38,484 bases of DNA from Chloroflexota bacterium (GTDB lineage: Bacteria > Chloroflexota > Dehalococcoidia > Dehalococcoidales > RBG-16-60-22): contig JACPQH010000074.1 of NCBI GenBank assembly GCA_016190585.1, positions 1-38,484 on the forward strand. Direction: 5' to 3'. The translations under genes and the position numbers were made by a program. The notes below the pieces were generated by a model that worked only from the letters and a program-made list of their open reading frames with translations, had not been told where the DNA came from and did not search any database. Position 1 is the first letter of the stretch, and each line of letters opens with the position of its first letter. Positions 33,928-38,484 of the stretch are shown here, in pieces.

Positions 33928-34405
33928 CGCAGGCTCCGATATTGGTGCCGTCGGGCGCCCGGACCTCGAGTGTCGTGTACAGGGCTTCCATGACCACCTC
34001 CTGGCGCTGGTTCAGGGTCTGGAGGCGTACGGTGACCACGCCGCGGTCGGGCTTGCGCGACGGCTTCTTGCCGGTGACCTCGCCGGAACAGGTGATGGTA
34101 TCGCCGGGGAGGACGGGCTTCAGGAACCTTATATCCAGGCCCAGCATAGCGATGGAGCTGACGCCGAAAAGGTTCATGCGGGACAACAGGCCGATGCTCA
34201 TGGACAGGACGAGCGAGCCGTGCGCGATGCGGGTGCCGAAGCCGGTACGCCCGGCGAACTCCTCGTCGGTATGCTGGGGATTCCAGATGCCGGCCACCCC
34301 GGCGAAGCTGACGATGTCGGCCTCGGTGACCGTGCGGGAGGGCGTGACAAGCCTGTCCCCCACGGCGAAGTCCTCATAATATTTCGTGTTTAAACGGTAT
34401 TCCAT
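33920..34405 (-). CDS. MaoC-like hot-dog dehydratase family protein
   Basis: 161 residues from MEYRLNTKYYEDFAVGDRL. The hot-dog fold is shown by the hydratase segment NPQHTDEEFAGRTGFGTRIAHGSLVLSMSIG, which has the catalytic His. The Asp of the D-x-N-P-x-H motif is Ile here (IWNPQH), so classic hydratase chemistry is doubtful. A start at 34483 lies inside the predicted promoter and is rejected; 34426 (adds MGPGDIK) is possible. First gene of the MaoC-deacylase-OYE unit. Confidence 0.82.
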   Translation of the reverse strand: MEYRLNTKYYEDFAVGDRLVTPSRTVTEADIVSFAGVAGIWNPQHTDEEFAGRTGFGTRIAHGSLVLSMSIGLLSRMNLFGVSSIAMLGLDIRFLKPVLPGDTITCSGEVTGKKPSRKPDRGVVTVRLQTLNQRQEVVMEALYTTLEVRAPDGTNIGACGA

Positions 34406-34464
34406 CTTTATGTCCCCGGGACCCATCACAGACTGGCGGATGGCGCGCGCGCCGGTTTTCCCGA

Positions 34465-34494
34465 ATAATACCCGAATCCGCACGGAACAGTCAA
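34465..34494 (-). promoter_or_regulatory. Promoter of the MaoC-deacylase-OYE operon
   Basis: Minus strand TTGACT (34489-34494), 18-base spacer, TATTAT (34465-34470). Predicted start near 34458 rules out the upstream GTG at 34483 as the MaoC start. Confidence 0.65.
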
Positions 34495-34528
34495 GGCGCG
34501 CCGGCTCGCGGCGACCTACCGGACCAAG

Positions 34529-35654
34529 TCAGTCTACCTCCCTCAGCTCCCTCGCCCTGAGCTGCGGGTAGGACGAGATGACGCGCTTCACGGTCTCCAG
34601 CCGGCGCACATCTTCGGGTTTCAGGCCGCCGCCGGCGATCAGGGCTTTCAGCTTTGCCTGATCGAGACCCAGGACGTCGTGCCACAAGCCGGCCTTGACC
34701 AGGATGTCTTTTATTCCGGCCTCATCGAAGCTCGTCCTTTCCACCATCTGGTACCGCGTGCTTCTCGCCATAGACCCGCTGCACGCCCTGCGCCTGGCAG
34801 TAGGCGATGATGGCCGCTTTTATCTCATCAAGTTTGGCTTCAAGCTCTTTAATCTGCTTTTGCAGCGAAACGTAGCTCTCGACCATTTCCACGGCGCTAA
34901 AGCCGGGCAGGGCGGGTTGTGTCGGGGGTTCGTACCGGTCGCTGTGGTAGGGACAGAGCCGGGCGAAATCGCAGGGGCAGTACTCGCGCTCGGTGGCCGG
35001 GAACCGGCCGGCGGCGATTTTCCCGGCGACCTCGGCGACCAGCGCCCTGGCACTCTCTATCTCCGCCCGGTCCCGCGGCGGGCAGGTACAGGGCGTGTTC
35101 GACCTCAGGTGATAGAGGGTCAAGCTCGCGACGGGCAGCCGCCACATCTCCTGGACGGCCGACTGGTACAGCGATAGCTGGAGGTCTTTGGCGAGGTAAT
35201 CACTGGTAAAGAGCTCCCGGTTGGTCTTGTAATCAACGATGCCCAAGCCGCCGCCCGGCAGCCGGTCCACGCGGTCGATCCGGCCGGTGAACTTGACGCC
35301 ATCGATGTCAATCAGGAAGTGCTTCTCCACGGCGACCGGCACGCGGAAGTCGCGAGCGTGCAGCCCCCAGAAGTCCTTGAGAATGGCCTCGCCATAGGCC
35401 CGGTACTTCAGCTCTTCATCGCCGGACTCGTAGCCGTCCGGAATCCAGTTGGCGCGGTAAAACTCGAGCAGCGTTTCCATCGGCGACGGCGGCGGCGCGC
35501 TCACCCGGAAGAAGTGCTCGGCGCAGAGGTGCAGGGTGCTGCCGAAGCTCAGGTACCACCGGTCTTTGGGCTTGAGGCCGTCAACGTACCGCAGCCGGTA
35601 GTACAGCGGGCAACGAAGGTAGTCCGATACCCGGCTGAAGCTCAGCGGTTTGAT
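34529..35654 (-). pseudogene. RecB-like PD-(D/E)XK nuclease, start lost and C-terminus frameshifted
   Basis: The reading frame from 35654 to 34722 encodes a RecB/Cas4-like nuclease: LSFSRVSDYLRCPLYYRLRYVDG, then FTGRIDRVD and IVDYKTN (the D...D-x-K core), QLSLYQSAV, and a Cys group C-P-C-x5-C that with the N-terminal Cys could hold an Fe-S cluster. It breaks after VYGEKHAV near 34750, while the other frame continues to 34529 with YQMVERTSFDEAGIKDILVKAGLW, the usual C-terminal text of this family. The conserved N-terminus also lies upstream of the first GTG (35504). The expected start codon reads ATC (35654) after a GGAG; alternatively the ATG at 35708, overlapping the GYD stop (TAATG), was the start and a second frameshift followed. 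Two lesions suggest decay, unless assembly errors are involved. Confidence 0.7.
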
Positions 35655-35706
35655 GGTTCGTCTCCGGCGGTCAAAGCGGGTAAGGGGTATCTAACGGTGT
35701 TGGCCA

Positions 35707-35994
35707 TTACTTCCTGAGATTGTTAATGAAGTCGGTCAGCTTCATGGCGGCCAGCGTAATTGTCTGGAGCGTGCCGCGTGACCCGAGCTCGATGGCGACC
35801 TTCGACACGGCCTCGTTGCTGTCCGCTTCCAGGATGTTGATGAAGTCGTACTGGCCGAGCACGGCGTACTGGGCGAGTATCTTGACGCCCATGGCTTCGA
35901 CTTCCTTGTTGACCTCCAGAATCCTTTGCGGGTTGGCTTTGATCGTTTTGCGGCCCTCATCGGTCAGTGTGGTTAGCATAACGTATATACCCAT
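35707..35994 (-). CDS. GYD domain protein
   Basis: 95 residues, a single GYD domain, named for a motif that here reads LGQYDFINILEA. It begins IYVMLTTLTDEGRKTIKANP. These small ferredoxin-like-fold proteins occur in many bacteria and archaea without an assigned function; some resemble dimeric sensor domains. AGGAGGTCTAAC precedes the ATG. The stop overlaps an ATG of a frame leading into the decayed nuclease, so the pair was probably an operon. Confidence 0.88.
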   Translation of the reverse strand: MGIYVMLTTLTDEGRKTIKANPQRILEVNKEVEAMGVKILAQYAVLGQYDFINILEADSNEAVSKVAIELGSRGTLQTITLAAMKLTDFINNLRK

Positions 35995-36046
35995 GTTAGA
36001 CCTCCTTTATTACCGATACCCCTTACCCGCCGGGATTTTTACCTCA

Positions 36047-36075
36047 ATTATAGAATGGTTTGGGTTGACAGTCCA
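36047..36075 (-). promoter_or_regulatory. Promoter of the GYD gene
   Basis: Minus strand TGGACT (36070-36075), 17-base spacer, perfect TATAAT (36047-36052), about 50 bases before the GYD start codon. Confidence 0.55.
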
Positions 36076-36190
36076 TACGTCAGGGGGAGGGGCAATCCTG
36101 GCGGCCCCGGCAATATTTCCTGCCTGGCATGCAAGAAAACGCCCTGTCTTTCCTGGTTCTGCTAAATCTTGGTTGTGATTTATTAAACAA

Positions 36191-36271
36191 CCTCACCTGA
36201 CGCCCCTATCCATCCATCCATAGGTTTGTGCGGAACCGTATTTCAGGATGGAGAGGGGTTTGGGGGTGAGG
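36191..36271. repeat. 81-bp MITE-like inverted-repeat element
   Basis: The left arm begins CCTCACC (36191-36197) and the right arm ends GGTGAGG (36265-36271). Arms of about 25 bases match imperfectly and share CCCCTATCCATCC / GGATGGAGAGGGG. It resembles the short CCTCACCC-type intergenic palindromes seen at 14558. It lies within the 490-base gap between the GYD gene and the small Cys protein, just upstream of a broken thioredoxin gene. No transposase is present. Confidence 0.55.
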
Positions 36272-36298
36272 CAAGTCTGTCAGCTACCAAGATCGAGT

Positions 36299-36474
36299 AA
36301 TAAATCTTTTCCGGTAGCCCTTGACAGGCAGTTCCGAATTGCCGCAGCATATAACTTGGGGGTTGTTCCGGAGTCCTTCCTCGTGGACCGGAACGGGATT
36401 ATCCAGAGAGGAAGGTGGGCGCTATTAAGGGCAAGGCTGAAATCGAGGCCGGCTTGCGCCGGATATCCGGCTAA
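36299..36474 (+). pseudogene. Remnant of a TlpA/ResA-like thioredoxin
   Basis: One frame reads FPVALDRQFRIAAAYNLGVVPESFLVDRNGIIQR (read in pieces), which is the C-terminal half of a TlpA/AhpC-TSA-type thioredoxin (V-P-x-x-F-x-V-D-x-x-G-I-I). At about 36410 the frame shifts by one base, and the next frame continues with KVGAIKGKAEIEAGLRRISG and a stop at 36472-36474, the expected family ending. The N-terminal half with the CxxC is missing; a weak RPVF...KSW trace lies at 36140-36175, before the repeat element. The gene that follows starts 12 bases after its stop, so they were once an operon. Confidence 0.7.
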
Positions 36475-36486
36475 AGGAGTGAGGTG

Positions 36487-36792
36487 ATGGGAGATATTTT
36501 AAACGAGGCTTACGGGATAATGCAATGCAAGGAGTGCCCGTGGTACAAGTCCTGCGTGACGCCGCTCAGGCTCACTCCCGAGGACATACGCCGCCAGATG
36601 CAGTCCTTCCCGGGAGGCGGGGCGGGACAGGTGGATGCGGGGCTTCAGGGTCTGCTGGGGGGGATGGCGACCGCCGCGCAGAACTCCATCCTCGAGGGCT
36701 GCCCGGTATTTATCGAGCGCCTGCGCAGCAACCCCCGGCTCGCCCAGAGGCTGAAGCAGGTGATGCTCAACTGGACCGAGGAAGAAGGCTAG
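36487..36792 (+). CDS. Small Cys-motif protein of unknown function
   Basis: 101 residues. Near the N-terminus is QCKECPWYKSC (C-x2-C-x4-C), and a fourth Cys lies in LEGCPVF, so it could bind zinc or an Fe-S cluster. The middle is Gly/Gln-rich and the C-terminus helical (RLRSNPRLAQRLKQVMLNWTEEEG, in pieces). AAAGGAG stands 7 bases before the ATG at 36487; a GTG at 36484 would be too close. It follows the thioredoxin remnant by 12 bases, which hints at a redox or metal-related role. Its last 26 bases overlap the convergent epimerase-like gene. Confidence 0.75.
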   Translation: MGDILNEAYGIMQCKECPWYKSCVTPLRLTPEDIRRQMQSFPGGGAGQVDAGLQGLLGGMATAAQNSILEGCPVFIERLRSNPRLAQRLKQVMLNWTEEEG

Positions 36793-37432
36793 GCGGCGCT
36801 TTCCCCGCGAGCTCGCTCAGCCGGCGGAAGCTGCGGGCGGGGTCCGGCTGAAGAAAAATGGCGCTGCCGACATAGATCACGTCCACCCCGGTACCGGCCA
36901 CCTCCGCGATGTTGTTCTCCTTGATGCCGCCGTCGATGCCTATCTCGATGCCGGGGTGCGACCGGCGCAGTTCAGTTATCTTCCCGAGGACTTCCGGAAC
37001 GAACTTCGCCCCGTAGAAGCCCGGGTTCACCGAGAGGAGCAGCAGGCTGTCGACGCGCCCGGTAAGCCCGCGTAACGCCGCTACGGGCGTGCCGGGATTT
37101 ATGGCCACGCCGGCTTCAAGCCCCAGCTTCTTTATCCGGACGATGACCGCATCCGGGGTGGCGGTAGCTTCATAGTGAAATATTATCCGGCGGGCGCCGG
37201 CTTCGCGGAAGCCTTCGATATAGTCCTCTGGCGCCTTCACCATGAGGTGGGCTTCCCAGCGCAGCCTGGGACGCAGTCCCGCCAGGTCCCGCCAGGTGAC
37301 GCTGCGGGAGGGGACAAACTGACCGTCCATGATATCCATCTGAACATAGTCGGTAAAGGACTCTGCCTGGCGCACCATGCTCTCGAGGTCGCCGGCATTA
37401 TCGGTAAGGACGGCGGGGACGACACGGCTCAT
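36767..37432 (-). CDS. rpe: Ribulose-phosphate 3-epimerase-like protein with a substituted metal ligand
   Basis: 221 residues with the RPE barrel order: VPAVLT, DYVQMDIMDGQFVPS, WEAHLMVKAPEDY, LLLSVNPGFYGAKF, GIDGGIKENN and VGSAIF. Canonical Rpe binds Zn/Fe through His-Asp-His-Asp. Here D33, H62 and D167 are present, but the first His is Gln31 (V-Q-M-D instead of V-H-F-D), and the PSILSAD opening is PAVLTDN. It may be a divergent epimerase or a related sugar-phosphate isomerase. The ATG at 37432 fits the family start; an upstream reading to 37474 would cross the terminator. The gene is preceded directly by an attenuator-like leader and has a poor ribosome-binding site. Confidence 0.8.
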   Translation of the reverse strand: MSRVVPAVLTDNAGDLESMVRQAESFTDYVQMDIMDGQFVPSRSVTWRDLAGLRPRLRWEAHLMVKAPEDYIEGFREAGARRIIFHYEATATPDAVIVRIKKLGLEAGVAINPGTPVAALRGLTGRVDSLLLLSVNPGFYGAKFVPEVLGKITELRRSHPGIEIGIDGGIKENNIAEVAGTGVDVIYVGSAIFLQPDPARSFRRLSELAGKAPPSLLPRSS

Positions 37433-37446
37433 AAGAGAACCCCGGC

Positions 37447-37482
37447 AATAAAAAAGTGGAGGCTGCTTCCGCAACCTCCACT
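37447..37482 (-). terminator. Intrinsic terminator just before the epimerase-like gene
   Basis: On the minus strand AGTGGAGGTTGC (37482-37471) and GCAGCCTCCACT (37466-37455) form a 12-bp stem with a GGAA tetraloop, followed by TTTTTATT (37454-37447). It ends 14 bases before the start codon. It must be bypassed for the gene to be expressed from the upstream promoter, which marks it as an attenuator. Confidence 0.85.
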
Positions 37483-37520
37483 CGTCTGCCTCTCAAACCC
37501 CGCTCTAATTTCGATGATTA

Positions 37521-37562
37521 CTATCGAACGAGGAGCCAATCAAGTCTTCCTCTTTCCCTCAT
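37521..37562 (-). CDS. Second possible short ORF in the same leader
   Basis: An ATG at 37562 opens MRERGRLDWLLVR, ending in TAG. It has no convincing Shine-Dalgarno, and the codons cover the GAGGA/TCCTC stem. It may be chance; it is listed because it lies between the first leader ORF and the terminator. Confidence 0.2.
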   Translation of the reverse strand: MRERGRLDWLLVR

Positions 37563-37608
37563 CTGCCGAGCCAGGTTTGATTCCGTTGCGCCCTGTCCCC
37601 ACAGGGCA

Positions 37609-37653
37609 CTAACTGTCCACCTGGAGTACCCGGTAAATCAAGTGAAGCTTCAT
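37609..37653 (-). CDS. 14-codon leader peptide ORF in the attenuator leader
   Basis: ATG AAG CTT CAC TTG ATT and so on encodes MKLHLIYRVLQVDS, ending in TAG at 37611-37609. GGAGG stands 5 bases before the ATG, the best ribosome-binding site in the neighbourhood. Half of the residues are Leu, Ile or Val. Its end overlaps the first strong leader stem, so ribosome position could decide the fold of the RNA. No homologue is known to me. Confidence 0.5.
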   Translation of the reverse strand: MKLHLIYRVLQVDS

Positions 37654-37701
37654 ATTCACCTCCGAAGCAAATCTCAGAGAGGGTTAGGAGCTTCGTATCT
37701 C

Positions 37702-37730
37702 AAATTAACATAATCAGGGTAAATTGTCAA
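37702..37730 (-). promoter_or_regulatory. Promoter of the leader RNA and epimerase-like gene
   Basis: Minus strand TTGACA (37725-37730), 17-base spacer, TAATTT (37702-37707), a weak -10 behind a perfect -35. Its -35 bases are shared with the biotin ligase promoter on the other strand. Confidence 0.5.
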
Positions 37731-37752
37731 GGGGCACCGGTGAGGCTATAAT
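37724..37752 (+). promoter_or_regulatory. Promoter of the biotin ligase gene
   Basis: TTGTCA (37724-37729), 17-base spacer, perfect TATAAT (37747-37752). Initiation 7-8 bases downstream falls at 37759-37760, exactly where the GTG start codon of the gene is. Confidence 0.65.
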
Positions 37753-37759
37753 AAAATTT

Positions 37760-38484
37760 GTGGAAGAGCTTTCTGCCGGGGTTATCGAACGGGGCCTGCA
37801 GACCCGGATTGTGGGGCGGCGCGTGGTCTATTATCCCAGTGTTGGCTCAACCAACGAGGTGGGGAAGGAAGCGGTGCGGCGCGGCGCTGAAGAAGGCACC
37901 GTGATAGTTACCGAGGAGCAGACCACCGGCAAAGGCCGCCTCAAGCGCGCCTGGCTTACCCCTAAAGGCAATATCGCCCTGTCGGTCCTTCTGTACCCGC
38001 CGAGTGAGCGCCTGTACCATCTGATAATGCTGTCGTCGCTGGCCGTGGCGCACACCATTGACAAGATGACCGGCCTGAAGTCTGAGATAAAGTGGCCCAA
38101 CGACGTTCTGATAGGCAGTAAAAAGGTCTGCGGCATTCTTATCGAAAACGATATCGGCAACGGGTTCGTGCACGCCGTCATCGGCATCGGTATCAACGTA
38201 AAGCTGGACCCGGCGGCGTCATCCGACTTTCTCGCGGCGGCTACCAGCCTGAACCGGGAAGCCGGGCGAGAAATATCACGCGTCGACCTTGTCCGGACGC
38301 TGCTCGTTGAGCTGGACCGGCTGTACGATACGCTGATATCAAGCCCCCATGAGCTTTACGAGATGTGGTCGCACCGCCTGGGCACGCTGGGCAAGAAAGT
38401 CAGGGTGACTTCAGGCGATGAGGTTACCGAAGGCGTAGCCGAATCGGTCGGCGAGGACGGCAGCCTGCGCCTGCGCCTGGGCGA
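37760..38484 (+). CDS. birA: Biotin--[acetyl-CoA-carboxylase] ligase (3' partial, probably leaderless)
   Basis: About 241 residues are visible before the window ends. It opens MEELSAGVIERGLQTRIVG, with no N-terminal helix-turn-helix, so it is a monofunctional (class I) ligase rather than a repressor. The biotinyl-AMP loop is TTGKGRLKRAW (the GRGRxGR-type loop, with Lys in place of the first Arg), followed by KWPNDVLIGSKKVCGIL and the IGIGINV strand; the C-terminal SH3-like cap begins at LGTLGKKVRVTSGDEV. It joins biotin to the carboxyl carrier protein. No Shine-Dalgarno precedes the GTG, and the predicted transcription start coincides with it. Internal GTGs at 37811 and 37823 are less likely since they would remove conserved residues. 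Confidence 0.88.
   Translation, partial: MEELSAGVIERGLQTRIVGRRVVYYPSVGSTNEVGKEAVRRGAEEGTVIVTEEQTTGKGRLKRAWLTPKGNIALSVLLYPPSERLYHLIMLSSLAVAHTIDKMTGLKSEIKWPNDVLIGSKKVCGILIENDIGNGFVHAVIGIGINVKLDPAASSDFLAAATSLNREAGREISRVDLVRTLLVELDRLYDTLISSPHELYEMWSHRLGTLGKKVRVTSGDEVTEGVAESVGEDGSLRLRLG

Larger units (their letters stand above)
37445..37700 (-). ncRNA. Structured leader RNA / candidate attenuator or riboswitch upstream of the epimerase-like gene
   Basis: About 255 bases from the predicted start to the terminator. In 5' to 3' order on the minus strand it holds CGAAGC pairing with GCTTCG just before a GGAGG, a short ORF, CCAGGT...ACCTGG enclosing a perfect GCCCTGT-gggg-ACAGGGC hairpin, a GAGGA/TCCTC pair, a TTCGAT/ATCGAA pair and the terminator. 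I recognise no T-box, TPP, SAM, FMN, cobalamin, glycine, lysine or SRP consensus. It may be a cis-regulator or a free small RNA. Confidence 0.5.

Noticed and set aside
34406..34483. N-terminal extension of the MaoC-like protein from the GTG at 34483
   Set aside because: The GTG lies between the -35 and -10 of the predicted promoter, and the family N-terminus begins at MEYRLNTKYYEDF.
34740..34770. Programmed frameshift in the nuclease gene
   Set aside because: No slippery heptamer or downstream structure is evident at the junction, and the start codon is also lost.
34722..34771. The 80-residue frame 34529-34771 as a separate small gene
   Set aside because: Its sequence continues the nuclease family C-terminus, it overlaps the broken frame and it has no good ribosome-binding site.
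34529..35654. Cas4 of a CRISPR system
   Set aside because: There is no repeat array or other cas gene nearby; the features fit general RecB-like Fe-S nucleases.
37455..37482. SRP RNA domain IV (GGAAGCAGCC on the minus strand)
   Set aside because: The match is only the terminator stem with its GGAA loop; the asymmetric internal loop of SRP RNA is absent.
37445..37700. T-box riboswitch before the epimerase-like gene
   Set aside because: The conserved T-box sequence and antiterminator are not present, and the downstream gene is not of a type normally controlled by T-boxes.

Overview
The window is GC-rich, gene-dense bacterial DNA with no rRNA, tRNA, CRISPR array, phage or transposase. The content suggests an uncultured anaerobic member of the Chloroflexota, probably Dehalococcoidia-like. 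It has a tungsten/molybdenum aldehyde:ferredoxin oxidoreductase, oxygen-sensitive Fe-S hydro-lyases, a TRAP transporter, an OYE/2,4-dienoyl-CoA reductase-type flavoenzyme and surface proteins anchored by C-terminal membrane helices. This assignment is inference from gene content, not from a marker gene. Housekeeping-type promoters (TTGACA-like, 17-18 bp, TATAAT-like) can be read before most transcription units.

Layout. 1-8381 (+): two large secreted, membrane-anchored Ig/CARDB proteins. 8375-11027 (-): inositol-monophosphatase family protein and AOR. 11239-13377 (+): ribosomal protein L25, an amidohydrolase and RNA 2',3'-cyclic phosphodiesterase. 13570-14535 (+): a zinc deacylase of the succinylglutamate desuccinylase/aspartoacylase type. 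14721-16049 (-): CapA-like protein. 16323-17831 (+): a glutamate-cyclase-like (DUF4392) protein and a cysteine-less carboxymuconolactone-decarboxylase fold protein. 17907-24650 (-): a hydroxy-acid module made of LeuC/LeuD-type dehydratase, DctM-DctQ-DctP TRAP transporter and a two-subunit class I fumarase/tartrate dehydratase. 24926-26173 (+): a PreA-like dehydrogenase with a two-cluster ferredoxin domain. 26308-30165 (+): trypsin-like protease, MoxR ATPase, DUF58 and VWA proteins. 30344-34405 (-): MaoC-like protein, N-acyl-D-amino-acid deacylase and OYE-family reductase. 34529-35994 (-): GYD protein and a decayed RecB-like nuclease. 35995-36792: a repeat-rich gap, a thioredoxin remnant and a small Cys protein. 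36767-37730 (-): a ribulose-phosphate 3-epimerase-like gene behind a long structured leader with an intrinsic terminator. 37760-end (+): biotin ligase, cut by the window edge.

How it may work together. The 17.9-24.7 kb block reads as uptake of a C4/C5 dicarboxylate or hydroxy acid by a TRAP system, followed by dehydration or hydration by two Fe-S hydro-lyases. The 32.3-34.4 kb block looks like a small catabolic operon. The most unusual regulatory structure is the attenuator-like leader before the epimerase-like gene. It carries a 14-codon ORF with a strong Shine-Dalgarno and a 12-bp terminator ending just before the gene, and its promoter shares -35 bases with the opposite-facing, apparently leaderless biotin ligase gene. 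At least two genes are decaying (RecB-like nuclease, TlpA-like thioredoxin), both in the 34.5-36.5 kb interval.
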